36,504 nucleotides of DNA. Source: Methylophilales bacterium 28-44-11. GTDB taxonomy: Bacteria; Pseudomonadota; Gammaproteobacteria; Burkholderiales; Methylophilaceae. The first letter of the stretch is position 1. Every line of letters starts with the position of its first letter. Shown piece after piece: positions 8,303-16,234 of the stretch. The notes under the pieces were generated by a model. That model ran no database searches. It worked only from the letters and a program-made list of their open reading frames with translations, and had not been told where the DNA came from. Location: NCBI GenBank assembly GCA_002281475.1, contig NCGC01000007.1, forward strand, positions 1-36,504, written 5' to 3'. Made by a program: the position numbers and the translations under genes.

Positions 8303-9880
8303 ATGTTTCAACTCATTCTATCCATTAACAACATATCGTCTAAGAAGCTTAAACTGAGCATCTTATTGATTAGTATTTTAATTGCCGCACAGATCCAGTA
8401 CATTCAACACGGCTGGATAAACCCAGACTCTGTATTGTACTTAGAGGCCGCCAAGCTTTTTGCTGAAGGACAATGGAAGTCAGGATTTAATATATTTCAG
8501 TGGCCGTTTTATTCTTTGTGGATTGCTGGCACACATAAAGTATCTGGTTTAAATATTCATCATTCAGCGCAATTTTTAAATGTATTCTTTTTTGCTATTT
8601 CAACGATAAGCTTTATCACCATCATCTCACTTGCAGGCGGCAATAAAATTACGATGGCTGCGGGTGCGCTCATTTTATTTAGCTCTAGCTATGTGGTGGG
8701 TGATGTGCTTGAAATGCTGATGCGTGACGAAGGTTTTTGGGCTTTTTATCTCACGAGCATCGTATTTTTCATTCAATTTTATAAACACCAACGTTATCAA
8801 GATGCACTTTTATGGCAACTATCTGCGATCTTCGCTATGTTATTTAGGATTGAAGCCATCATGTATTTAGCGCTCTTACCGCTCATACTGCTTACTAACA
8901 AAAAGCTTGCTTGGACAGATCGCATTCACGCGCTGATTAAAGTCAACTTTTTAAATATTCTTATTGCTTTAGGTGTTGCGACAACACTTACGTTGAATAA
9001 GCATATGACCATGGAAAATTTTGGACGATTAAAGGAGATATTTAGCACAAACTTAGGTAACGAGTTCACACATAACCTTATTACACGTGCAAATATCATG
9101 TCTTCAGAAGTGCTTGGGAATTACCTAGAAGAGTTTGCCGTTCCGGGCTTATTACTTACTTTTATTTTGGCGATAGTAGTTAAAATATTTTCCGCGGCTG
9201 GTTTTGTTAACATAGGGCTGGCAACATACACGCTTAAGTGTAGGCAAGTAGTCATAGATCCCCTAGTGTCAAAGATACTGTATTGCGTTGCCTTGATTTC
9301 ACTAATCAATATGGCTCTTATCATCACCAAAGTGTTTGTGTTATCCACGAGATATGTTGTAGGGCTTGGCTTTATCATTATGTTATTTGCAAGTTTTTCT
9401 TTCGCCTACTTACTTAGCCAGCACACCAATGATGTAGGCACGAATGATAAAAAAACACGTGTAAAAAAATGGCTCATATATGCGATGATGATATTTATGG
9501 TCTTGGGTGTAGTTAAAAACATACTCCCTAAAAGAGAAGGTTATAACTATTTACAAGAGGCAGCCTCTTGGGTAGCTAACAATAACCCGCAACATTCACC
9601 AGTCTTTTTTGATGATTTAAGAGTGCAATATTATGCTGGTGCACCATACAAGTCATTAGGTGGTGATGGTTGGGAGTTATTTCAGGATCACATTAATAGT
9701 AAAAAAATAAATGAGTATAATATGCTTGTATTGAGTATCTCGCCTAAGTATCCTGAGCGAAATTTATATATTACTCAACATCTTACTCATTATGAGTTAA
9801 TGAAAAAATTTAAAAACTACAACGGTAAAAAATTAATACATATTTATCAACGTAAAAAAGGTGATGAAACCCTGTCGTGA
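8303..9880 (+). CDS. polytopic membrane protein, GT-C-like glycosyltransferase candidate
   Basis: A 525-residue integral membrane protein whose exact role is not recognised. After a first membrane segment (about residues 18-33) comes a loop HGWINPDSVLYLEAAKLFAEG with acidic residues D42 and E48. This resembles the first periplasmic loop of GT-C enzymes (ArnT/PMT-like), which use polyprenyl-phosphate sugars. About nine more hydrophobic segments follow up to residue 410, then a soluble C-terminal part of about 115 residues. It begins three bases after the waaF stop, so it is probably co-transcribed with the heptose genes. This suggests a periplasmic sugar transfer to LPS core, O-antigen or protein, which is inference. 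Its 3' end overlaps the convergent gene at 9847 by 34 bases. The second half is more A+T-rich than the upstream genes. Confidence 0.7.
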   Translation: MFQLILSINNISSKKLKLSILLISILIAAQIQYIQHGWINPDSVLYLEAAKLFAEGQWKSGFNIFQWPFYSLWIAGTHKVSGLNIHHSAQFLNVFFFAISTISFITIISLAGGNKITMAAGALILFSSSYVVGDVLEMLMRDEGFWAFYLTSIVFFIQFYKHQRYQDALLWQLSAIFAMLFRIEAIMYLALLPLILLTNKKLAWTDRIHALIKVNFLNILIALGVATTLTLNKHMTMENFGRLKEIFSTNLGNEFTHNLITRANIMSSEVLGNYLEEFAVPGLLLTFILAIVVKIFSAAGFVNIGLATYTLKCRQVVIDPLVSKILYCVALISLINMALIITKVFVLSTRYVVGLGFIIMLFASFSFAYLLSQHTNDVGTNDKKTRVKKWLIYAMMIFMVLGVVKNILPKREGYNYLQEAASWVANNNPQHSPVFFDDLRVQYYAGAPYKSLGGDGWELFQDHINSKKINEYNMLVLSISPKYPERNLYITQHLTHYELMKKFKNYNGKKLIHIYQRKKGDETLS

Positions 9881-10935
9881 ATTGTTGAATTTTTTTCAAC
9901 TAAATTAATTGCTGCACTCAATACAGTCCTCACAGTTAAAAATGGTTTCCACAAACGAAACCATGGCAATTTAACAATAAACTTCGGGAACAACACAACA
10001 TTCGTGTGCTTTGTCCAATCTGGCCTCCAATGAAAATATGGATTCGCTTTTTTATAAATCGTAATTGTCGGTATACCTAAAAATGATGCTAAATGGCCAT
10101 TACCCGAATCGTTTGCAATAAGAATGGAAGACTCATATATAAAACTGGCTAAGCTACTTAAATCATCAAACACAGGTATTGAATACTGATTTTTTGATCT
10201 ATTTTTCCAATACTCGTAATTTTGAGGTGCGACCACTATTACTGGGTCAAACCCATAATGACGCAGCTTTTTGCAAAGCGTTAAGAATTGGTTTTCACCC
10301 CAGTTTTTTTCATCTGGCCCTGCAGAGTCTGGGCTGACAATTACTCTACGTTTGTTTTTTCTAAATTCCAGATTTGCTAAAGGCTGGATGTGCACATTTC
10401 GATCAATCGTAGATAAATTCATTCTTTCGCGCATATAGCTACAAAGAATATCAACAGCACTTTCCCGTTTGAATGATTTGTATCTTATTGAATTACCAGC
10501 ATTTGTGATGAATTTTATGCTGTTAAATATTTCTGGTGTGAGCAGGTTTCGCAACCTTGTATTGCGGTCATAATGCCAATTATCCGGCGCATGTTGGCAA
10601 ATTAGTAAGTACTGACATCTCATTTCCTCAAGATAACCAGGTGCTGATAAAAACCTTTCACGCATGGCTTTCGTGGGGCTCATTATCACTAGTTGGAAAT
10701 CTGACAAAACTTGTTGCATCTCATCCAAGGGTGGATGTGGTGCAATTTTCAATTTGGGCAACCAAGCCCTTAATTGATGACCAACATTGCCAAAATATGT
10801 AGTGTCATAACCATTATTTTTCAAATTTTCAGCAAGTAGTAAATATAGAAGACTATCCCCGAGTGAATCAAATGAGACTACCGCCATCTTCATACTTGCT
10901 TTATTTATTGCCAACCTGTTGGAAATTTCATGCAT
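9847..10935 (-). CDS. GT9-family (heptosyltransferase-like) glycosyltransferase
   Basis: A 362-residue protein with the GT9 two-domain layout. It has an N-terminal FDSLGDSLLYLLLAENL (GDxL/ADP-heptose-type acceptor motif) and, in the second half, VSPDSAGPDEKNWGENQF and ANDSGNGHLASFLGIPTITIY, equivalent to the D(S/T)GxxH donor site of WaaC/WaaF. It is shorter in conserved motifs than WaaC or WaaF, so it is probably a third heptosyltransferase or a relative acting on another sugar. The ATG at 10935 is used, but in-frame ATGs at 10893 and 10887 stand just before the conserved core and are possible. It is the last gene of the minus-strand glycan block, nine bases after the previous gene, and converges on and overlaps the membrane protein gene. 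The substrate cannot be named. Confidence 0.75.
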   Translation of the reverse strand: MHEISNRLAINKASMKMAVVSFDSLGDSLLYLLLAENLKNNGYDTTYFGNVGHQLRAWLPKLKIAPHPPLDEMQQVLSDFQLVIMSPTKAMRERFLSAPGYLEEMRCQYLLICQHAPDNWHYDRNTRLRNLLTPEIFNSIKFITNAGNSIRYKSFKRESAVDILCSYMRERMNLSTIDRNVHIQPLANLEFRKNKRRVIVSPDSAGPDEKNWGENQFLTLCKKLRHYGFDPVIVVAPQNYEYWKNRSKNQYSIPVFDDLSSLASFIYESSILIANDSGNGHLASFLGIPTITIYKKANPYFHWRPDWTKHTNVVLFPKFIVKLPWFRLWKPFLTVRTVLSAAINLVEKNSTIHDRVSSPFLR

Positions 10936-10943
10936 ACGATGAA

Positions 10944-11996
10944 TTAATGTGTGTGAATAATTTTATTAAGCAATAACTTAGCTTTTACATCCCATGAGTG
11001 CATGGCAAGAAACTTTTCATGCCCTTTTTTAGCAATCTTCATTCTTTCATCTGGATGATTTAAATAATACTCAACTTTTTCACTTAATTCACGGGATGAT
11101 GTAAATGTTTCTATTTCTACACCAACGTCAAATAATTCTGCTAGCTCATCAGAGTAATCACTAAGCAAAAAACATCCTGCTGATAACGCTTCGAATATTC
11201 GAAGATTAACACCTGTTTCAACACCATAAAAATGACTTCTTGTAATATTGAGTACTATTTTTGACTGAACAAGCATGTTGAGGAGTTGATTACCCCAAAT
11301 GCCTTGATCAACAACTTTAGTCTTGAGCGTGTCAGAAATCAGCGGAAAATTTCTACTCCATCGATCCCCATATATAGTGACATTGTCTTTGATACTTTCT
11401 AAAAGAAATATTCGACGAAGATCACAACTTCCTACAAACAAAACTTCAAACGAAAATGTAGCGTTAGAAACTACATTTAAACGGTTTGCGCCAAATGGAA
11501 AAAAGCTAGCATTAAGCTTTTTAGTCTCTTTAAAAAACCGCGTTGTTACTTTAGAAAAAGATAATATTTCGTCATAGACTGGAAGCTCGTTATCTAAGAA
11601 GTAAATAAACTCTCTTCTTTTCGCATATAGATTGCAGCTATCCGTGTCGTAAAGGAAAAGTTTAATGTCGTACTTTTCTTTCATCTTTTGTAAAAACAAT
11701 GGGTTTAAAAATTTATAAACAAATCCAATTACCAGTATTATGCTTGGATTTATTAATTGTATGTAGCGCTCAAATTTGTTTTCGTTTAATCGGGGGTATT
11801 GGTAAAAACCATCTGAAGACTCAATTTTATTGAGTGATTTATAAACTACAGATTTGAGTCCATAAAATACTTTATGGTCAAATTTTTTCATATCAAGATA
11901 TGAGGTATCTATACCTTCATCCGAAATTGCTTTGGTTAGCTCACGTCCTAAAGGAACCCCTGCAATTCCATCTAAAATTAAAATCTTTTTTTTCAT
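10944..11996 (-). CDS. CgeB-like glycosyltransferase (GT4-type fold)
   Basis: A 350-residue protein matching the CgeB-like glycosyltransferase group in layout. An N-terminal Rossmann-like start (KKKILILDGIAGVPLGREL) is followed by a central FEVLFVGSCDLRRIFLLESI and a C-terminal donor-site segment NLRIFEALSAGCFLLSDYSDEL, where the conserved Glu binds the nucleotide sugar. It ends with the typical YYLNHPDERMKIAKKGHEKFLAMHSW pattern, here in abbreviated reading. The start codon is followed by a run of eight A residues (11986-11993 on the minus strand), a possible slippage site. The gene is strikingly A+T-rich: one 60-base line inside it (11041-11100) has 17 G+C. Neighbouring genes indicate LPS outer core or other surface glycan. 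The donor and acceptor are unknown. Confidence 0.75.
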   Translation of the reverse strand: MKKKILILDGIAGVPLGRELTKAISDEGIDTSYLDMKKFDHKVFYGLKSVVYKSLNKIESSDGFYQYPRLNENKFERYIQLINPSIILVIGFVYKFLNPLFLQKMKEKYDIKLFLYDTDSCNLYAKRREFIYFLDNELPVYDEILSFSKVTTRFFKETKKLNASFFPFGANRLNVVSNATFSFEVLFVGSCDLRRIFLLESIKDNVTIYGDRWSRNFPLISDTLKTKVVDQGIWGNQLLNMLVQSKIVLNITRSHFYGVETGVNLRIFEALSAGCFLLSDYSDELAELFDVGVEIETFTSSRELSEKVEYYLNHPDERMKIAKKGHEKFLAMHSWDVKAKLLLNKIIHTH

Positions 11997-12025
11997 TCGA
12001 AATAGGTGATTGTCACAATATGAAA

Positions 12026-12880
12026 TTACTGTTTAGCGAGATATGGAAAGCGCTCAAATAATTGTTTATGCCTTGGTGGCACGAGACATATATTTGAATA
12101 TTTTTTATTACTTTCAAAGGATGACAAACACCATGAAGGTCTCAAAAATTTATTTAGTATCCGCTCTATGGAGCCGAATATCCCTTTTTTATGTACTTTT
12201 TTATTATAGTTGGTGGTCAATGAATAAATAATATAGTCAGGAAACATGGTGGACAGGATTCTAGAATGTGTAAAACCAGCAATAGTTTTATCAGACTTCC
12301 ACTCCATAAGAATGAAGGGCTTATTGCTGTTAATTATACTAGTCAGCCCCTCAATCACTTCTGCCTCATGACCTTCAACGTCAATTTTTATAAAATCAAT
12401 AGATTCCTCCAGGCCCATTTCTCGCAGCAAATCATCTCCATGCTTAAGGCTAATCGGAAACAACTCACCAGCACCATGTCGCTCTGAGATACTTGATGAC
12501 CCCAAATTACCACTGTGGTCTACAAATATCTCAGCGTTTGTTGAAGTGTCTGACAGACCAACATTAATAGCTGTTGCATGCTTCAGCCCATTTAATTTTA
12601 AGTTGCTTGCCAACACTTCATAAAGAAATGGAATGGGTTCAAACGATAACAACCTTTTTGTTACGCCCGCAATCACAAGTGAGTGATTACCAATATTCGC
12701 ACCAATATCTAGGCTGACATTAGGCTTAATAAGTGTTAGAACATCACTGATAAATGCCAATGTATTGCTGTCATATTCACCCTTTGCGATGATTTCGTTT
12801 GTAATTGAATCCCCTTCAAATGCAATAATATGTTGATTGCGCTTAGTGGTGAGTTTTGTAGTTTTAAACATTTCTTGCAT
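12026..12880 (-). CDS. FkbM-family SAM-dependent methyltransferase
   Basis: A 284-residue methyltransferase of the FkbM family, many of which O-methylate sugars of surface polysaccharides. The SAM-binding motif I is SLDIGANIGNHS (about residues 56-67), followed by the acidic residue of LLSFEPIPFLYEVL (E81). The family signature DFIKIDVEGHEAEVIEGL lies near 162-179. There is no signal peptide, so it acts in the cytosol. Its ATG directly abuts the stop codon of the upstream GT4 gene with no spacing, indicating coupled translation. A methyl group on a sugar of the outer core or O-chain is the likely product; the exact position cannot be inferred. It shares the A+T-rich character of the next gene downstream. 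Confidence 0.85.
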   Translation of the reverse strand: MQEMFKTTKLTTKRNQHIIAFEGDSITNEIIAKGEYDSNTLAFISDVLTLIKPNVSLDIGANIGNHSLVIAGVTKRLLSFEPIPFLYEVLASNLKLNGLKHATAINVGLSDTSTNAEIFVDHSGNLGSSSISERHGAGELFPISLKHGDDLLREMGLEESIDFIKIDVEGHEAEVIEGLTSIINSNKPFILMEWKSDKTIAGFTHSRILSTMFPDYIIYSLTTNYNKKVHKKGIFGSIERILNKFLRPSWCLSSFESNKKYSNICLVPPRHKQLFERFPYLAKQ

Positions 12881-13993
12881 TTAATTCTCAATGATTGTTT
12901 TGATGTACTCTATATTCCAGAATTTAGTTTTTACAGCAGCATCAGTAAAGTGTGCGGTAAGTCTTTGTTCAATGTTAAAGATATTTGGTGGTCTATATGC
13001 ATTTATCACCATGCGCTCAGCCAGTGCTTTTGCATCGCCTAATGGAAATAAATCACCAAGTCCCTGCACAATTTCTGCACCACCGCCGCTATCACTACAA
13101 ATAATAGGTAAATTTGCCGCCATAGCTTCTAATAACACCATCCCAAAAGGTTCGTGATCCGAGGTAAGTGTAAAGAGATCAAAGGCATTAAAATAACGTT
13201 TACCATCCGGAATATTACCTGTAAATCTCACTGCATGTGAAATCCCCAATTGCTCTGCAAGTGATTTCAAGTGCGCTTCCAAAGGCCCCATACCCATAAT
13301 GGCCAATATGCTATGTTGAGGTAACTGTGGAAGCGCATGAGCAAACGCCTTTAACAAGGTGGTTTGATCTTTGTCTCTATGTAATCGACCAACATTACCA
13401 ATTACATAGGCATTTTTGGCAAGTCCCAACACGGCTCTCGCCTCATCTTTGCTGACAAACCCTGCTTTGGTTACATCTAAATCGATACGGTTATAAAGGG
13501 TTAAGATGCGTTCAGGTGGCCAATTTTTTAAATCATGTCGTAAATCATCGCGAACGGAATCTGAAACACCTAGCATCAGCAGTCTTTTTTGATAAAAATC
13601 TACAAGTAGTCTGCGTGACCATCGACTGTAATCATTGTAATTATGATGCACGCTGATAACGGGTAGATTTGTTGCCAATAGCGCTGTGTAGGTTGGTTTA
13701 ACACGATGTGCTATACAGAATTGGAATTGCTTTTTTGAAGCAATACGCTTGATTTTGGCAATCGCATCTAATTTTAGCCCGCTCACTTGTTTACTTTTAT
13801 AGCCCAAAAAAATCACTTGATGGGATGTGCTACCTGCCTCAACAGCCGGGTTTGACTCTCCCGTTAAATAGACAGTGAGGACTTTATATTGGGATCCTTG
13901 AAACAACGCCGCATATTGTCTAGCGCAATCCAAAAATGGTGGATAGTAAGAATGCGCTATTTGCATTACCCATTTTTCATTTCGATCGCTCAT
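12881..13993 (-). CDS. GT4-family glycosyltransferase
   Basis: A 370-residue retaining glycosyltransferase with a GT-B fold. The N-terminal acceptor domain has AHSYYPPFLDCARQYAALF. The C-terminal domain has the GT4 sequence VIGNVGRLHRDKDQTTLLKA (from about 197), GMGPLE and the E-x7-E motif E281-E289 in HEPFGMVLLEAMA, where the glutamates bind the nucleotide-sugar donor. It lacks a signal peptide and acts at the cytoplasmic membrane face. It lies eight bases after the kinase-fold gene and immediately before the FkbM methyltransferase. Addition of a hexose to LPS outer core is the likely role from context. It resembles core glycosyltransferases of the WaaG/WabH type, but the sugar cannot be named. 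Confidence 0.85.
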   Translation of the reverse strand: MSDRNEKWVMQIAHSYYPPFLDCARQYAALFQGSQYKVLTVYLTGESNPAVEAGSTSHQVIFLGYKSKQVSGLKLDAIAKIKRIASKKQFQFCIAHRVKPTYTALLATNLPVISVHHNYNDYSRWSRRLLVDFYQKRLLMLGVSDSVRDDLRHDLKNWPPERILTLYNRIDLDVTKAGFVSKDEARAVLGLAKNAYVIGNVGRLHRDKDQTTLLKAFAHALPQLPQHSILAIMGMGPLEAHLKSLAEQLGISHAVRFTGNIPDGKRYFNAFDLFTLTSDHEPFGMVLLEAMAANLPIICSDSGGGAEIVQGLGDLFPLGDAKALAERMVINAYRPPNIFNIEQRLTAHFTDAAVKTKFWNIEYIKTIIEN

Positions 13994-14001
13994 AGGTTTG
14001 G

Positions 14002-14685
14002 CTAGGCCGCTACAAACGGATTACAAGACTGAATTTTTTTTTGACAAAGTGGGCTACTAAAGCTGTATCTAAAATATTCTCTCAGCATTCGCTCCCAATA
14101 GCCTTGACCTAACATCATAATATCTTCTTTGTATTTACATAGCCTCTTAAAGCTTCTGTAGCGTGTGATACACATTAATGGCCATCGATAAATACTCATA
14201 TCTGAAATATCAATCAATCCAAACTCTTGATTGGGCAAAAAAAGTATATTCCCTGTATGCAGCGAATGAAAATGTACCCCTCTTAAATGCATTTTAGCTA
14301 AAAATTTACCCAGCTTTTCCGCTGACTTTTCAACAAAGTGCACATCTTGACGAACAAGATCTCGAATAGAATGACCTGGTATTGGCTGGTACAACACTGC
14401 TGTTTGTCCAGGTTGGTCAAAGTGGTACAGAGCTTTGACAGTCACAGTTGGAATTTTTAACTCTGCCAGTCGTAATGCATTTCGATAAAAACGCCTTGCA
14501 TGCGAATAGATGCAGGCTCCGCTAAAAATGTGTCTTGCTCTAAATATTTTTAAAAAATCACCATTGTCTAAAATGATGACTTTAGGACCACGTTGGTCTT
14601 GTTCAATAACGCGACCACTTGCACACCATTGTTCAAACTGACGCTCTGGCAACAAGGTACTGGGCGCATATAGATGTCTAAACAT
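14002..14685 (-). CDS. LPS-kinase-like (kinase-fold) protein lacking the catalytic Asp
   Basis: A 227-residue protein with the small bacterial kinase fold seen in WaaP/InaA/Bud32-like proteins. The N-lobe lysine is K46 (GDFLKIF), and a DFG-like metal-binding aspartate is D159 in FGLIDISDM. The catalytic loop reads FHSLHTGNIL (139-148): the His-Gly-Asp/His-Arg-Asp aspartate position is Ser141, while Asn146 is kept. It may be a pseudokinase, an enzyme with altered chemistry, or a known subfamily with this substitution. A run of nine A residues (14034-14042) lies near the 3' end. It overlaps the upstream HAD gene by eight bases, so the two are translationally coupled. An LPS sugar phosphorylation role is inferred from neighbours only. 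Confidence 0.75.
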   Translation of the reverse strand: MFRHLYAPSTLLPERQFEQWCASGRVIEQDQRGPKVIILDNGDFLKIFRARHIFSGACIYSHARRFYRNALRLAELKIPTVTVKALYHFDQPGQTAVLYQPIPGHSIRDLVRQDVHFVEKSAEKLGKFLAKMHLRGVHFHSLHTGNILFLPNQEFGLIDISDMSIYRWPLMCITRYRSFKRLCKYKEDIMMLGQGYWERMLREYFRYSFSSPLCQKKIQSCNPFVAA

Positions 14686-15367
14686 GTTGAGTGCTCATTA
14701 CATCGCGAATATTTTTTTTAATTTGAATACGATGTTGCATACAAAACCCTTTCCAATCGTCAACTTCAGTCCAATCACTCAAAAACACAAAATCCAAGCC
14801 AGCCTTATTGGCTGCTTCATAATCATATTTGCTATCCCCAATAAAGAGCGCAGGAAACTGTAAGTGAACACTTGCTTTTTCACGCGCGAGCACTTCATCT
14901 TTGTTATCTGGGCTACCAAACAAACCGCCCTCAAACAACTCTGCTAATACTTTCCCAGATGGTAGTGTTCTTTTATGGAATAAATCACGTATTTCTTGCT
15001 GATCCCCGCCAGACAGCACCATCCAAGTAGCATTTGGCGTTAGTTGCTTAAGCGCCTCTAAGCCTTCGGCAATGGCACACTGCATCAATACCACCTCTAA
15101 TTCTTTTGCGAACGCATCTAGCCAAATTTGGATGGCCGCTTTAGTAACTGGTTGCTTTAACACTTCACGCAAGAGCCAATCAAATTTATGATATCGAGAG
15201 ACACCGCCTAATTTCACGTGGTAATCAACCAATGCCTGTGCTTGCGCATCTGTGACGCCCAGTTGTTTTGCCGTACGAAAATAAGCCTGTGTTTTGACGA
15301 TGTTTGAATCTAAAATCACGCCATCACAATCAAAGACGATGGTCTTATATTCCCGAATATTTAACAA
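14678..15367 (-). CDS. HAD-superfamily phosphatase
   Basis: A subclass I HAD hydrolase, about 229 residues from the proposed TTG start at 15367. The nucleophile motif is FDCDGVILDSN (Asp13 and Asp15 from this start), motif II is VLSGGDQQE, and motif IV is LFIGDSKYDYEAANKAG. It resembles phosphoglycolate-phosphatase-like enzymes rather than GmhB, which opens with a DRDG motif and lacks this cap arrangement. The longest frame begins with a GTG at 15406, but that codon lies inside the eda terminator hairpin, and no ATG precedes the DxD motif. The TTG at 15367 has GGGA six bases ahead and is preferred. It is the first gene of the minus-strand glycan block and probably dephosphorylates a sugar phosphate; the substrate is unknown. 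Confidence 0.8.
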   Translation of the reverse strand: MLNIREYKTIVFDCDGVILDSNIVKTQAYFRTAKQLGVTDAQAQALVDYHVKLGGVSRYHKFDWLLREVLKQPVTKAAIQIWLDAFAKELEVVLMQCAIAEGLEALKQLTPNATWMVLSGGDQQEIRDLFHKRTLPSGKVLAELFEGGLFGSPDNKDEVLAREKASVHLQFPALFIGDSKYDYEAANKAGLDFVFLSDWTEVDDWKGFCMQHRIQIKKNIRDVMSTQHV

Positions 15368-15385
15368 ATCATATCCCAATAAAAA

Positions 15386-15413
15386 AGGCTTTGTGCTGAA
15401 CAACACAAAGCCT
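15386..15413 (-). terminator. intrinsic terminator after eda
   Basis: Read on the minus strand, AGGCTTTGTG, an eight-base loop, CACAAAGCCT and then a run of T residues. The ten-base-pair stem is perfect and the U-tract follows directly. It lies 33 bases after the eda stop and overlaps the first codons of the longest HAD reading frame. Confidence 0.9.
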
Positions 15414-15445
15414 ACATTATACCTTTTATACTCTTACGCTAAACG

Positions 15446-16072
15446 TTAAGCCGCTTTGATTGCGCTAGCTTCTTTGGCAAGCTTAGTAATATGCGCCCAA
15501 TCACCACGTGAAACTGCATCCGCTGGGGTTAACCAAGTACCGCCACATACCACTACGTTAGGTAATGCCAAGAATTGTGGTGCAGAGTCCACCGTCACCC
15601 CCCCTGTTGGACAGAACTTTACATCGCCAAATGGGCCAGCAAATCCCTTAAGTAAATTGATGCCGCCCACAGCCACCGCTGGGAACAGTTTTAAAAAGTA
15701 ATAATCATCAGCGTTAGCCATCATGATTTCTGAACCAGTCGACACTCCTGGTAGTAATGGCAATCCAATTTTGCGAGCAAATTGGCCTAATTCACTGGTG
15801 TAGCCTGGGCTTACCGCAAACTGACAACCTGCATCTTTTGAAGCTTGCGCATCTTTTAGATTACGTACAGTGCCGGAACCTAAAATCGCATCAGGTACAT
15901 GTTTTGCTATTTGCTCCATGCCAGCTAATGCACATGAAGTACGTAATGTGACTTCCAGCACTTTAATACCGCCAGCAAGCAGTGCTTCTGCCATCGGTAC
16001 TGCATCTTCAACACGGTTAATGACAATTACGGGAATCACTGGGCCGTGGTTGGCTAAATCTAATGTACTCAT
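15446..16072 (-). CDS. eda: 2-keto-3-deoxy-6-phosphogluconate aldolase
   Basis: Cleaves KDPG to pyruvate and glyceraldehyde 3-phosphate, the second Entner-Doudoroff reaction. In methylotrophs with the ribulose monophosphate cycle it is the main cleavage step. It is a 208-residue class I aldolase: the catalytic Glu is E40 in VLEVTLRT, and the Schiff-base lysine is K128 in YFLKLFPA. The phosphate-binding stretch FCPTGGV and the SPGYTSEL segment are also present. It follows edd on the same strand after 162 bases that contain a palindromic element, and it ends in a strong intrinsic terminator at 15386-15413. Identification is confident. Confidence 0.96.
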   Translation of the reverse strand: MSTLDLANHGPVIPVIVINRVEDAVPMAEALLAGGIKVLEVTLRTSCALAGMEQIAKHVPDAILGSGTVRNLKDAQASKDAGCQFAVSPGYTSELGQFARKIGLPLLPGVSTGSEIMMANADDYYFLKLFPAVAVGGINLLKGFAGPFGDVKFCPTGGVTVDSAPQFLALPNVVVCGGTWLTPADAVSRGDWAHITKLAKEASAIKAA

Positions 16073-16144
16073 AGTTTTCTCATTCTCTTAAATAAATCAA
16101 TTTCAGTTTTAGTTTTTGTGGCAACGGTTGAATTAAACTTTGAT

Positions 16145-16226
16145 AATCAAGCGAGAACTAGGCGAGAGACCGCAGACAGTACATTCCCTGTATGGCAAGC
16201 GAGCGCAACAACGTTATCGCTTGATT
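16145..16226. repeat. palindrome-bounded element between edd and eda
   Basis: AATCAAGCGA (16145-16154) and its exact reverse complement TCGCTTGATT (16217-16226) bound about 82 bases with an inner TACA/TGTA mini-hairpin and the octamer CAAGCGAG or its complement recurring inside. It is G+C-richer than the flanks and non-coding. It could be a dispersed palindromic (MITE- or REP-like) repeat or an intergenic RNA structure between edd and eda. Only one copy is in the window, so the repeat status is unproven. Confidence 0.5.
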
Positions 16227-16234
16227 TGCAAAAT

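Noticed and set aside
9884..9900. GTTGAA/TTCAAC hairpin as a terminator for the GT-C-like gene
   Set aside because: Six base pairs, A+T-rich, no T-run on the plus strand after the stem, and it lies in the coding end of the convergent gene.
14678..15367. HAD protein as the missing GmhB
   Set aside because: Motif I is DCDGVILDSN with a cap domain, as in phosphoglycolate-phosphatase-like enzymes; GmhB has a DRDG motif and a smaller cap.
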